Shown: positions 27,094 through 37,300 of the stretch, in pieces | Position numbering within the stretch: the stretch's first letter is position 1 | Layout: every line of letters starts with the position of its first letter | Position numbers and translations under genes: made by a program | Origin: Rossellomorea aquimaris | GTDB taxonomy: Bacteria; Bacillota; Bacilli; Bacillales; Bacillaceae_B | DNA length: 64,000 bases | Assembly: GCF_035590735.1 (NCBI RefSeq) | Contig: NZ_CP141595.1 | Coordinates: 3,806,001 to 3,870,000 of the forward strand | Direction of reading: 5' to 3' | The notes under the pieces: generated by a model | What the model was told of the DNA's origin: nothing | Seen by the model: the letters and a program-made list of their open reading frames with translations, nothing else | Database searches by the model: none

Positions 27094-28479
27094 ATGTTGA
27101 AAAAATTGCTTCCCTTATCCATCAGAAAATATATGGTCATGTCCAAACGGCAGAGAATGCGTGAGATTCGGCTGACCATATGGTATATGCCGTTCTTTTA
27201 TATTTGTTTCTCCATACTGCTTGTAGCATTCACCCTCTTTTTAGATCTGTATGCTGACATCTCTCAATATACATTCGATTTCTTAAGTATGGATGCATCT
27301 GTTACACGCATGCTTGTCAGTACACTCATCGGGGCTATCCTGACGCTCAGTGCTTTCACCTTGAATTCACTGCTTGTTGTACTCACGATGTTCAGTGGTC
27401 AATTTTCACCCAGGATGCTCCTGGATTTCATTTCGGACAAACAAACACAGCATGCCCTTGGAATTTTCAATGGCAGTTTTGTATATGTCTTGCTCCTCTT
27501 TCTCTTTATCGGAGATTCAAAGGAAGAACTATTTGTTGCTGCCCCGACCATGACGATCGGACTCGCTTTCCTTACTGCTGTCACATTTATCTTCTTCATT
27601 AACCATGCATCCACCTGGATGCAAGTGCACAATATTACGTACAATATGAAGCAGGTATCTGAGGTGATGATCAATCAGACGTTAAAGAATGATTTAGAAA
27701 CCCATCGAACAACAGAAAATGGCGACCTTATGGAACACGAGAAGAAGAACATCATTCACTTACAGGCAAGGGAATCGGGTTATATTCAGTTAATCGATTT
27801 CCATGGAATGATCGAACGGGCTATGCAGGATAACCTCATCATTCAGCTTCATTACAAAGTCGGAGATTATATATTGGCCGGCAATGAAATCATGAGTATT
27901 TGGGGACCTGAGACCAACGATATTTCGGATGGTTTCTATCTCACTTTCATTGAAATGGGGCATAAAGAGACCGAAATCCAGGACCTGCAAATGGGGATTC
28001 ACAAGCTGGCTGAAGTTGCAATCAAAGCACTCGGGAATGATGATCCAAAAACTGCCTCTAATACGATTGATCAAATGGCTGACCTTATGCTGACGGTGGA
28101 GGATCACTTATCCTTCACTCCTTATTTGATCGACCGGGAAAGAAGAGTCCGAGTCATTCTCCAGTCCGAAGCATTTGATTATTACCTGTATCGAGGGTTT
28201 GGCTATATCCGACATTATGCTAAAGACAATCATTTAATCATTACTGACATTGTGCGGGCACTGGCGCTCATTGCAGAATCCATCCAGCCATCCAAACACA
28301 AGGACATCTGGGAATTTGCCTGTAATACCATTGATCATATTGAAAGAGAGGTCATATATGAATTAGATAAAACCTTTCTTCTTCAAGAAGTTCATAAGCT
28401 GGCACGTCTCACTGAAAACCTTAGGGAATATAAGAAAATCGAAAGTAAATTCTACCCTTATGCCAACGAAAATACGTAA
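27094..28479 (+). CDS. DUF2254 membrane protein
   Basis: A 461-aa protein with four predicted membrane helices in the first 180 residues (from FYICFSILLVAFTLFLDLYAD to TIGLAFLTAVTFIFFIN), then a soluble C-terminal domain. The patterns DASVTRMLVSTLIGAILTLSAFTLNSLLVVLTMFSGQFSPRML-like (about 70-112) are typical of DUF2254. Function unknown. The ATG at MLKKLLP follows GAAAGGAA by 11 bases; a TTG seven codons upstream overlaps this site. Confidence 0.82.
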   Translation: MLKKLLPLSIRKYMVMSKRQRMREIRLTIWYMPFFYICFSILLVAFTLFLDLYADISQYTFDFLSMDASVTRMLVSTLIGAILTLSAFTLNSLLVVLTMFSGQFSPRMLLDFISDKQTQHALGIFNGSFVYVLLLFLFIGDSKEELFVAAPTMTIGLAFLTAVTFIFFINHASTWMQVHNITYNMKQVSEVMINQTLKNDLETHRTTENGDLMEHEKKNIIHLQARESGYIQLIDFHGMIERAMQDNLIIQLHYKVGDYILAGNEIMSIWGPETNDISDGFYLTFIEMGHKETEIQDLQMGIHKLAEVAIKALGNDDPKTASNTIDQMADLMLTVEDHLSFTPYLIDRERRVRVILQSEAFDYYLYRGFGYIRHYAKDNHLIITDIVRALALIAESIQPSKHKDIWEFACNTIDHIEREVIYELDKTFLLQEVHKLARLTENLREYKKIESKFYPYANENT

Positions 28480-28516
28480 AAAGCTTCATCTCTTTTAGAG
28501 AGATGAAGCTTTTTTT
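28478..28516. terminator. Bidirectional terminator
   Basis: AAAAAGCTTCATCTCT pairs with AGAGATGAAGCTTTTT around a five-base loop, between two convergent genes. Confidence 0.93.
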
Positions 28517-28524
28517 ACCAGGAA

Positions 28525-28785
28525 TTAAATCCATGTTTCGACGATACTGGAATCTTCCCCTTGTGCTTTCGGTACAAGCGAGAAACGTTCGGGAATTTCA
28601 CTTCTGATTGCTTCTAATGTAGGTCTCATCAAAATATAATGAGTCGGTTGATTGACATCGAATAGCCTTGCTACAAACATGCCTTGATAATCTTTTGGCC
28701 CCTCATATATACAGATGATCGGCAATTTATAATCACTAAGGGTGATTTCCTCAAACGATGAGATTAAACGATCCGGGTTTTCCAT
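28525..28785 (-). CDS. Conserved-looking small protein of unknown function
   Basis: An 86-aa acidic soluble protein, MENPDRLISSFEEIT at its start, then LPIICIYEGPKDYQGMFVARLFDV. I do not recognise the family. The start is well supported: GAGGAG lies seven bases before the ATG. It begins 41 bp after the stop of the first HTH-TPR regulator and is in the same direction, so it may be co-transcribed with it. It has no signal peptide, so it is not an evident signalling-peptide precursor. Confidence 0.6.
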   Translation of the reverse strand: MENPDRLISSFEEITLSDYKLPIICIYEGPKDYQGMFVARLFDVNQPTHYILMRPTLEAIRSEIPERFSLVPKAQGEDSSIVETWI

Positions 28786-28825
28786 CAAATCTCTCCTCAC
28801 TGGATAATTTCTAACCTTATAATTC

Positions 28826-30055
28826 TTAGCTTAGAACGCATTCTTTTCCTTTTATCTCTTTTCCATCCATTTGATTATGTGTGTACAGCTTTTGGATATA
28901 ATAGTTGCACTGAGCGTATTGCCCTTCTTCCTTCAATAGGGGGATGAGGACATTCTCTACATATTGATAGTATGCTTGCTCTCCCTCATGAACCCTGATC
29001 TCAAGCATCGTAAAGAATGTTTCCATGCAGGGGTTTTTTATATCTCTCACAGATGCCTGTCCCTCTTCTATTAGACTTGCATATTTTTCAACATTTGCGG
29101 AACCATCTACATTCATGGAACTATCAATATAACCAAAAAGGCTGTTTGCATACATTTCTTTATCGGACTCATGCTTCAATAATCCATATGCCATTTGAAA
29201 TGCATCTCTTGCCTTTCTATCATCAAAGACATCTCGATAAAGAGTCCCCAAATTCAGGTGAAGAACGGCTTTTCTCCTATGATCATGCAGATTATCACAA
29301 TGTTGGATCAACTCATCATATTTCTCTACCAACATGGCCAGACTCGATTCTTCGCTTCTGCCTTCCGCTACCAACTGAATCGTAGCAGCGTCTACACATC
29401 TTGTAAAATTAAACGTTTCCTTGAAATAGTTCAGAGCCAGCTGACTATATTCCAGGGACTTGTCATGCTGCCCAAGATCATGGTAGCCAACTGACATATA
29501 ATAGTAGGCTTCAGGGTTTGCATAAATATCTCGATCTATTTTCTCCAAATACTTCAGGGCTGTTTGTGGATTTCCTTTTGCAAGCTCATACATGCCTCTA
29601 ATATGGTAAAACAACTGAAAATCGTAATCGAACATATGGAAGGACAGACGCTTATTAGAAAACTGACTTAAATAGAATGCAGCTTCTTTCACCTCCCCTT
29701 TCATGATAAAGTACCTTGCTTTCAGTAGCTTAAAGGTACCATTCAGGGTTTCAATTTTGGTTAAGGGATTTTGTTCGATGGTCTCCTTCAATAATTCAAT
29801 TTTTCCGTTTACCTGCTTGATCATGACATCATGCCACAATTCCAAATCTAATTGTAATTTTTTATACGCCTTTAACTCTTTCTCAACGTTAATATTTAAC
29901 CTTTGATTGAACAATTTAATTTTATCTTCCGTAATCTGTAAGTGTCCGCTTTCAATCTTACTGATATGTCCAGGGGTACAGATCCCATCTCCCACCTGCT
30001 TTTGGGTCATCCCCTTAAAGATCCTATAATACTTAATAAATGTCCCAGTATGCAT
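28826..30055 (-). CDS. HTH-TPR regulator of PlcR/NprR (RRNPP) type, copy 1
   Basis: A 409-aa protein: XRE-type helix-turn-helix at 6-55 (YYRIFKGMTQKQVGDGICTPGHISKIESG) and about eight TPR-like helical repeats after it. This is the layout of the RRNPP regulators that are controlled by short imported peptides. The start follows GGAGG by seven bases. Two paralogues lie at 32.8 and 47.3 kb, all interleaved with the subtilase genes. No adjacent signal-peptide gene was found. Regulation of the proteases is inferred from proximity. Confidence 0.85.
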   Translation of the reverse strand: MHTGTFIKYYRIFKGMTQKQVGDGICTPGHISKIESGHLQITEDKIKLFNQRLNINVEKELKAYKKLQLDLELWHDVMIKQVNGKIELLKETIEQNPLTKIETLNGTFKLLKARYFIMKGEVKEAAFYLSQFSNKRLSFHMFDYDFQLFYHIRGMYELAKGNPQTALKYLEKIDRDIYANPEAYYYMSVGYHDLGQHDKSLEYSQLALNYFKETFNFTRCVDAATIQLVAEGRSEESSLAMLVEKYDELIQHCDNLHDHRRKAVLHLNLGTLYRDVFDDRKARDAFQMAYGLLKHESDKEMYANSLFGYIDSSMNVDGSANVEKYASLIEEGQASVRDIKNPCMETFFTMLEIRVHEGEQAYYQYVENVLIPLLKEEGQYAQCNYYIQKLYTHNQMDGKEIKGKECVLS

Positions 30056-30420
30056 GATTTAACCTCCAGGGTGATGTAATATACGATAAATCACTTCATC
30101 CAAATTCTTTATTTCAATATAAGTTATACTCCTATTATACTAATAAGTGATCATGAGAAAATTGGGGTTTTCAGCAGGGTTCTCAAAGCTCGAAACAATA
30201 CTTTTAACCCAGTTCTTTATTCACTCTTCACTGTTCGTTTGACTGTTATAAGTGCTCCCCAATGATATACTGGCACTAAATCTTATACATTTTTATAATT
30301 TTTCAATTATATGGATTTTTTAATAATAAGAGAGTAGTTCTTTTGAACTTATCTATTTTCCCGATTTCTCTCACATTTTTTATACTATTTTCCGAAAATG
30401 ATTGTGGCTTTTAAAATTAG
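30056..30420. promoter_or_regulatory. Promoter region of regulator 1, CodY-like palindrome
   Basis: AT-rich 365-bp gap. ATTTTCCGAAAAT at 30387-30399 is a perfect 13-bp palindrome resembling the core of the CodY site, about 330 bp upstream of the regulator. No gene is seen here. CodY control is a weak inference. Confidence 0.35.
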
Positions 30421-30460
30421 TAAAAAAAACTCACACCTGACTGATTCAAGGTGTGAGGGG
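30421..30460 (-). terminator. Terminator of the I9 lipoprotein gene
   Basis: On the minus strand CTCACACC pairs with GGTGTGAG, followed by eight Ts, directly after the stop. Confidence 0.9.
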
Positions 30461-30469
30461 TATCTTTAT

Positions 30470-30970
30470 TTACAGTTGATCTGAAGGTTGGATAGGAGGA
30501 TCCAATTGGATTTCCTGGTTTGGATAAATCTTAGAAATAACAGAAGAGCCCATTAATCTCTTAATTTCATTTGCCGGTAATTCTATTGACACCCCATTAA
30601 AGGCTGTCTTGTACCTGTGTTTGATGTGATATTTTACTTCATTATCATTCAGGAAGGCATGAAGTTCTTGTTCGAAAGCCTGATGACTTTGTTCAACGTG
30701 TTCCTTGGCTTTGTCCAAGGTCATATCCATGCCTTGAGCTTCTGCTTCTAAAACGGCAATTTTTGCCGGTTTTGTCTTAAACTCAATAATAACGGAAATA
30801 ACCTTCTCACTTGAAAGGTTAATCGATGGATCAACTTTGACTGTCGAATTCATAGTCACTTTCACCGCCTCTTCCTCGTCTTGATAGGTATTTTCCCCTA
30901 CGTTCTCCTGACATCCTCCCATGTACATCATAAAGAGCAGGAAAAGGACACTCCTGTAGTACTTCTTCAT
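30470..30970 (-). CDS. Stand-alone I9 propeptide lipoprotein (putative subtilase inhibitor/chaperone)
   Basis: A 166-aa protein. Residues 1-20 are a lipoprotein signal with lipobox MGGC (Cys20). The rest aligns by eye with the I9 propeptides of the neighbouring subtilases: VIIEFKTKPAKI, AKEHVEQSHQAFEQEL, YKTAFNGVSIELPANEI and the acidic/proline end LDPPIQP. No protease domain follows; the gene ends at its own terminator. I9 propeptides are known to fold subtilisins and inhibit them. A membrane-anchored free copy could inhibit or assist the four subtilases at the cell surface. This role is inference. Confidence 0.82.
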   Translation of the reverse strand: MKKYYRSVLFLLFMMYMGGCQENVGENTYQDEEEAVKVTMNSTVKVDPSINLSSEKVISVIIEFKTKPAKIAVLEAEAQGMDMTLDKAKEHVEQSHQAFEQELHAFLNDNEVKYHIKHRYKTAFNGVSIELPANEIKRLMGSSVISKIYPNQEIQLDPPIQPSDQL

Positions 30971-30998
30971 TAACTTTTGATCTCCTTTAGTTAAGAGT

Positions 30999-31043
30999 AA
31001 AAAAAGACAATCTATCAGGATTTTCTCCTATCGATTGTCTTTT
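30999..31043 (-). terminator. Terminator of the TasA-like gene
   Basis: AAAGACAATC and GATTGTCTTT form the base of a long imperfect hairpin, with seven Ts on the minus strand. Confidence 0.88.
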
Positions 31044-31082
31044 CAAACGTTATTCACGAAGTTATTCTATTTTAGGGATACG

Positions 31083-31793
31083 TTAGTTTTTTGCACCCTC
31101 ATCCATTTGCTTGGCTGTTACATTCAAATTCGATGTATAAGTAACTCCTTGATATTCATTACCCGCTTTTTCATCCAGTTTGATTGCGAAAGAAAGATCA
31201 ATATATTGGTCATCATTTAATTGCCAGAATTCATGCTTCTCGCCTTCTTTAGAACCATCCCCAAGTACCATCTTGGCTTTCCCGCTCATGCCTTTTGCAG
31301 CAGGCTGAACTTCTTCCTCTACAAATCCGACAACCATTTCAACTCCAGGAGCGATCGCTTTGGACATAGATTTTACTTCATTGGTTGTCCCATTGAATAA
31401 CTCATCTAAGTAGATTCTTGATTCTTCCAGGATGTCGTCTGTCATTTCTTGTCCTTCAGAGAACTTATAAGCGATATACCCTACTTTATAGGCATCTAAA
31501 GGTACATCCGCACTTAGAGACTGGTCATATGTAGCTTTAAGATAAGCATCCATATCACCTGTGTTTTCAATCTTTAACCATTCACCGTACTTTAATTGAG
31601 AAGGGGCAAAACCAGTAGCTTCGATGATCTTGGTTTCCATGTCTTGTGAGTTGTTGATTTCTAATGTACCGTTTGTAATCTCTCCTGTGGCATTTGTCTC
31701 GGATGTGAACCAAGAATATGTACCAAAGCTTCCAGATACTACGATTGCTCCTACTAAAGCGCTTCCTAAAAATGCATTCTTCAACTTAAACAT
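31083..31793 (-). CDS. TasA/camelysin (CalY)-like secreted protein
   Basis: A 236-aa protein of the TasA/camelysin (M73) family. The N terminus is a SipW-type signal (LGSALVGAIVVSGSFGTYSWFTSETNATG) with the FTSE..A segment at about residues 29-35; the body contains ITNGTLEI and PSQLKYGEWLKIENTGDMDAYLKATYD. Relatives form the amyloid-like biofilm fibre (TasA) or a surface metalloprotease activity (camelysin). SipW, which cleaves such proteins, is directly upstream. No tapA-like gene is present. GGGGG is six bases before the ATG. Confidence 0.88.
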   Translation of the reverse strand: MFKLKNAFLGSALVGAIVVSGSFGTYSWFTSETNATGEITNGTLEINNSQDMETKIIEATGFAPSQLKYGEWLKIENTGDMDAYLKATYDQSLSADVPLDAYKVGYIAYKFSEGQEMTDDILEESRIYLDELFNGTTNEVKSMSKAIAPGVEMVVGFVEEEVQPAAKGMSGKAKMVLGDGSKEGEKHEFWQLNDDQYIDLSFAIKLDEKAGNEYQGVTYTSNLNVTAKQMDEGAKN

Positions 31794-31812
31794 GTCAATC
31801 CCCCATTATTTA

Positions 31813-32355
31813 TTATGATTTGGTAAACTCCTCTTCCTTCTTCTTCGGCTTGATTCTTTCATAAACCGTTAAACACACATACCCTGTTAATGGAACAATG
31901 ATGAATAGCAAGAAACCCATCGGGCCTTTCGTATATTGAGAAAGAAAACCCATATTTGGAATATGAAAGAGCTCCTTCCCTACTATTTCATTTGCCGTTG
32001 TAACATCTTCATCCACCGTATTATTGTTATCACCTTGAGTATAGAAGTGCCTTACTCCGTCTTCTCCAACAATGGAGGTGATCCTGTGAGTAATCAGATT
32101 TTTCTCTTGGTTGTAAAAGGAGATGATATCTCCCTCTTTTAGATCTTCTGCAGCCATCTCCTGGGTAATGATCACGTCTCCAGCCTCAAAGGTAGGAGCC
32201 ATACTATTCGACAATACGGTCAGCGGCTTGTATCCAAAAAGGGATAGTGGTTTACTGCTGTTCAGGCTTATGAAGATGGAACCTATGATCATCATGATGA
32301 GTAAAAAGATTACGATTGGTATGGCTTTTTTGACCATTTTCACTATCTGCTCCAT
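31813..32355 (-). CDS. sipW: ER-type signal peptidase I, SipW
   Basis: A 180-aa membrane signal peptidase. The Ser motif is VLSNSMAPTFEAGDVII near residue 50; in place of the usual catalytic Lys it has His in NLITHRITSI, the mark of SipW/ER-type enzymes; then VRHFYTQGDNNNTVDEDVTTANEIVGK. Two hydrophobic helices flank it. It processes TasA-type precursors, and the TasA-like gene follows by 19 bp. Confidence 0.92.
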   Translation of the reverse strand: MEQIVKMVKKAIPIVIFLLIMMIIGSIFISLNSSKPLSLFGYKPLTVLSNSMAPTFEAGDVIITQEMAAEDLKEGDIISFYNQEKNLITHRITSIVGEDGVRHFYTQGDNNNTVDEDVTTANEIVGKELFHIPNMGFLSQYTKGPMGFLLFIIVPLTGYVCLTVYERIKPKKKEEEFTKS

Positions 32356-32768
32356 ATCTCACCCTCTATTCTGGTTGTGTTGATAATTTCTAGCAAAAGA
32401 AGTTCCCCTAATCAGAATTTAAGTAAGATTCTGATTTCTGTCTTTATTATGACATAGCTGTAAGCCTTGGTGTATTGGGGTTTACACATGATTAAGCTTT
32501 CATTTTCATAGGTATTACTGCCTGATTTATTCTATCTTTGAAAATGAAGAAGTTGCTTAATTCTTACGAAAAATCAGATAGTGTGATAAAATAACCAGTC
32601 TTTTTTCACTACCTTAATCCCCCAACTATTGTCGATTAGAGGTACATTTTTGATACGTAATGTTGGATAGTAAAAAAATTCGAGGTCAACTTATCATTAT
32701 TTGACCTTTTTATATAAAAATACATACCTGTTTCTGATTGATGGATAGTGTTTTCTACTTCTTCAAAT
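32356..32768. promoter_or_regulatory. Upstream region of sipW-tasA-like operon with G5 boxes
   Basis: About 410 bp without a gene. It carries TTGGGG at 32475-32480 and TCCCCCAA at 32618-32625, members of the TTGGGGG-type word found upstream of the island proteases. The sipW promoter should lie here. Confidence 0.4.
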
Positions 32769-32804
32769 CAAAAAACCAAGGTACTTTTTCCCGTACTCTT
32801 GGTT
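32769..32804 (-). terminator. Terminator of regulator 2
   Basis: AACCAAGAGTAC pairs with GTACCTTGGTT (one bulge) and is followed by TTTTTGA on the minus strand. Confidence 0.85.
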
Positions 32805-32847
32805 TAGATCAACCCGCTTTTCATTTCAGTGTTTTACTCACACGACC

Positions 32848-34086
32848 TTAACAATTTTCAATTAATCTACCTGCATAAAGAAGGGCTTTCTCTTGATTTC
32901 CCTTATCTAAATAATGTTGATACATCGTTTTTTCATACGAATGCAGCTGTTGATGTTTTCCGCTCCCCTCAAGCATGGGAATGATTTTTTCTTCAATAAA
33001 CTGATAATACAACTCTTTTTTATCCTCATGTAACAAGCGGAGCATTTTAAAGAATAGAAAACTGCTTTGATCGTTAATTTCCTTCGCGAATTGAGTACCT
33101 GTCTCTATCAGTAGTTTGAGATCCTGTTCTTCTTGCTTTCCTTCGATATGTAAACTGCAGTAAACGTATCCAATCAGATTATTAAGATAGATAGGTGACT
33201 TTTGGTTCTTCTCCAATAAAGATAACGTCTTCCTGTAGTACATTTTTGCCTTTTCATTGTTCTCAACATACGAGTGTTCGTATGCTAAGTTGCTTAATAA
33301 AGCCGCTTTTTTTGACGTTTCATTAATAATATCACACTGTGCGATTAAACGATTATACCGTTCTACGAGTTCCTCGAAATCCCAAAGTTCGTTTCTTCCT
33401 TCGTTTATCAACTTAATTGTTTCAGCATCAATGACCTTTTTAAAATTATTCGTTTTCCTGAAGTAATCAAGTGCGACTTCACTATAGTAATAGGCCTTTA
33501 CTTTAAATTGGAGGTTATGATAGGCGATGGCGATTTGATAGAAGAATTCGTGATTTAAATATTCTTTTTCATTGATTTGAAGAAGATATTCGAGTGACTT
33601 CTTGAAGTCTCCTTTTATTCCTGCTGTGATTCCGAGAAGGTGATGAAGCAGGTGAAGTTCATACGTGTTTAATTCTTTACGGTGTTTATTCATTTTATCC
33701 AGCAGCGTTTCTGCTTGGGTGATGTTCCCTTGCAAAAGGTTGTATCTGGATTGTAATAAAAAATACTTATTCTTAACAGATTGGATGAGAAATAATGAAT
33801 TCTTTTCTACCTCGTCTTTTAAACGTTCAATCTCACTTATTTGTTGTAAAACCATGCTATCGTGCCATTGCTCAAGCAATCGCTCATATTTCTGAAGGGA
33901 CTGCATTTCCTTTTCCAGATCGATTCCGAGTTTCTCGCTTAGCATATGCGTGATTTCAGGAGAATATTGGGTGTTGCCACGCTCAATTTTACTGATATGA
34001 GTAACGGAACAAATCCCTTTTCCCAGTTCTTCCTGGGTCAGTTCTTTTTTCTCTCTGTAAAATTTTATAAGTAATCCTAAACTCAT
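32848..34086 (-). CDS. HTH-TPR regulator of PlcR/NprR (RRNPP) type, copy 2
   Basis: A 412-aa protein with N-terminal XRE HTH (FYREKKELTQEELGKGICSVTHISKIERG, about 8-38) and TPR-like repeats to the C terminus. The ATG at MSLGLL follows GGGAG by eight bases; a GTG three codons upstream overlaps this site. It sits between sipW and the first subtilase. No downstream signal-peptide gene: the 43 bases between stop and terminator hold only a six-codon frame without ribosome site. Confidence 0.85.
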   Translation of the reverse strand: MSLGLLIKFYREKKELTQEELGKGICSVTHISKIERGNTQYSPEITHMLSEKLGIDLEKEMQSLQKYERLLEQWHDSMVLQQISEIERLKDEVEKNSLFLIQSVKNKYFLLQSRYNLLQGNITQAETLLDKMNKHRKELNTYELHLLHHLLGITAGIKGDFKKSLEYLLQINEKEYLNHEFFYQIAIAYHNLQFKVKAYYYSEVALDYFRKTNNFKKVIDAETIKLINEGRNELWDFEELVERYNRLIAQCDIINETSKKAALLSNLAYEHSYVENNEKAKMYYRKTLSLLEKNQKSPIYLNNLIGYVYCSLHIEGKQEEQDLKLLIETGTQFAKEINDQSSFLFFKMLRLLHEDKKELYYQFIEEKIIPMLEGSGKHQQLHSYEKTMYQHYLDKGNQEKALLYAGRLIENC

Positions 34087-34241
34087 CGAATTCACTCCCG
34101 AAAGATTATACTAATTGTTTTTTGATTAACTCTTTTTAATCATCATACCTTTTCAATCTTCATTAAAATAGTGTTATTTTTTGTCTATTCGGACTTTTCA
34201 AAGTAGGAGTAAAGTGTAATCTCGATGAATTTTCATTCACG

Positions 34242-34270
34242 AAAAAAGAGCAGCCCTTAACGGACTACCC
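34242..34270 (-). terminator. Terminator of subtilase A
   Basis: GGGTAGTCC pairs with GGGCTGCTC using three G.U pairs, followed by six Ts on the minus strand. Confidence 0.8.
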
Positions 34271-34317
34271 TTTCTTCTGGTTGATTACGTTCATCAAAAT
34301 GTTTCGAAATGAAACCG

Positions 34318-37300
34318 TTAAGGATTAATTCCCAGTTCCTCTTTAATCGTGTCAATTGTATTACCATCTACTTCAGATTTAGGATCTGGAGTATCTAATA
34401 CAAAATCATTTTCAGACAAGTAATACTTCTCAAGGAGTGTAAAGTCTTTTTCATCTGTCGTACCATCGAAGTTGATATCCGTATTTCGATAGTCCGTTCC
34501 CCAATGATCTTGAAGCAGTAGTGCATCGTGAATATCGATGGCATTGTCTTTATTGATATCTCCAGGCTTGGAAACGGCCATATAATAAGTGATGTATTCA
34601 CCAATATCTACACCATTTTCTGTACGTCCCGCTTCAAGTGGTGTATATGTTGTGTAGTGTCCCGGTACATCCGTAACGACGGTATACTTCTGTACAGATG
34701 ATGGTAGTTGTTCGATAGAAATAACACCGTTTTTCGGTATGGTGACAGGATAAGTATTTCCATTTGTATCCTCTAAGTGTATAGTGGCACCTATTTGTGT
34801 GTAATCCCGGCTATAATCAAAGCGACCTGCATCTGTCAGGAGTCCTTCTGCGCCTATAAATCCTGCATTAACCTTTGATACTTTCGGATAGACTGGGTGA
34901 GCTCCCATTTTCGTCGGGATCCGTGGTCCGTTATTAATCTTCATCGTACTTACACTACTGAACAATGGAGAATACGTATTGAAAAACTCCTGCTCATTCG
35001 TATCAGCTACAATCTTGAATAATGCAACGTCTCCTGATACGCCTTCATCTGGAATTTTTATCTCAATATCATTTCTGACACTTGTTGTACCGGTTTTTGT
35101 CACATTCAATTCTGTTCCCTCTGGTAACCCATCCGCTAATTGGAATTCAACAGAATCCAAAAGCTTACTTGAGTTATAGGTATACATTGAAAAGTCATGG
35201 GCTTTTTCCAAATTGTTAGCGTAGAATGTATAAGTGATCTTGTCACCCATTTGGTAAGACTCTTTATCCGGTTTCGCGAAAACATATTGAAGTCCTTTAG
35301 GTGCATAGTAGACCACTTTAGGAATAGCTGTATTTCCAGCATAATCAGCTCCTAAATATTGCATTTCCCTGATGGATGACGTTTTTACATTGATTTCCTT
35401 TGAAAACTGTCCATTTTCATCCACTTGTAGTCGATAGCTTGGACCATTCGTCCCATACCATATATTATTACTTGCTTGAGTGAGCGGGATATCGGTCTTT
35501 GCCGTTTCCTCTATTTCTGAATCCAATAAAGTTCCTGATAAAGTGACTGTTTCTTGACCCTCTTCCAGCTCTACAATCGGAAAGTCACCGGTTGGCAATG
35601 CATTCGTCTGATCATAAACGACTGTTGGTGCCCCGTTATCTAAGCTAATGGTGGATGTTTTGGCAAACTGCTTTCCATCTTTCGTCGTTCCGATCATCTT
35701 CACATCATAAATGCCATCTTCCACTCTCACTTTTGTATAGCTGATCGGCTTTTTATCATGTCCTGTTAATGGATAATAATATCCATAGAACCCCTCTTCA
35801 ATATAATAATCGACATCGATTGCAGCTCCTGTTGCATTCACACCTGTAATCCATCCCAGGTCTTCTTTCGTATCTGGATCAACCAGTACCCAATCCAATC
35901 TTTCCATCGGAGAATTCAATCTGAAATCAAAATCGGTTTCTTTTCTGCTATAAGGATTGTTCACGCGATTAGTCGAAATACTTTTCGTATAAACATCAAA
36001 GTAGCCGATTCCTTCCTCCACGACTTTCGCTCCGAATGGGATACGATAGCTGATTTCTGGATCCTTTTGATTTTGAATCACGATGTATCCTTCATATGTT
36101 CCTTTTTGAGCCGTTTTCGGGATGGTAAGAATCGCATTGAATTGTTCTTCTTTATTCTTTTTCACTTTCATGGAGCTTGGCACATTGAGCCTCACACCAT
36201 TTTTCTCAGCATCCAGAGACCCAGAAGCCTTTGCCCCCACATTATATTCTACTGAAATATCGTACTTGTTGTTATTATTACTATTATTTGTAATTGATAG
36301 ATTGGTCGTTTTTGTAATATGTTCATCCCCCATCGGAATAAAACCGTAGCTTAGACCACCGGTTTGTTCCGGAATGATGATTTCTTCCAGGTTTTCAATA
36401 AATGGTGTTTCATCCAGAACGGAAATCATCGTGTCCGAATGGATGGCTTGCATTGGATCGACTCTTCCCGCTCCAACTTCAAATACGCTATATTGATTCT
36501 TCAATGGATCTGCCGTATTCATTAACACAGATTTAATTTCGCTTGGCGTATAATCAGGATGTGCTTGAAGTAATAATGCTGCAATCCCCGCTACTTGAGG
36601 TGACGCCATTGATGTGCCTGATAACCGTTGATAGGCATGTGAATAATCCGATGAATCTTCTTTATTCTGCATATAGGATGGAACGGTTGAGAGAATATTG
36701 ACCCCAGGTGCCGTTACCTCTGGCTTGATATCATACAATGTTCCTGAAGGACCTTTTGAACTGAAGGATGCAAGCTCATCACCGCTGATTTCCGCTTCCC
36801 CCATTTCTCCCAAAGTGATGGTTGGTGTTCCATCTTTGAATAGTTCTTTCACTGCTAAACCTTCTTGATTCGTTAATGAAAAAGTGGGGATATTGTCATT
36901 GCTTTCGCCTAAATAATGAGGGATATGCCCTTCATCCGGATTCATATTATATATGATGACGGCTTTGGCCCCATTTTGTTTCGCGTATTCCATTTTTTCG
37001 ATGAGTGCATAGGAGCCGCGAGCCACGAATGCCACTTTTCCAGTGACATCTTTCCCGTTGTAATCAGCAGGTCCACCTTCTCCTACTTCAACCATTTCAA
37101 AGCTTTGCCCTTGTAGCTTACTAAACTCATCCGTCCATTTGTTGGTCATTAACTGTAGAACTCCATCCAGATCCTTACCTTCCACAGAGAACACGCCATC
37201 ATAAGTCGTGACTAAAGATGGTGCAGAACTTGCTCCTACCGTCAAAGCAAGGGCAGCGGCACCTGGAGATCCCAACGTATAATTCCCTTGATCCCCAGAG

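Noticed and set aside
32806..32847. Six-codon frame after regulator 2 as a signal-peptide gene
   Set aside because: It has no ribosome site and no secretion signal, and such precursors normally have 40 or more codons.
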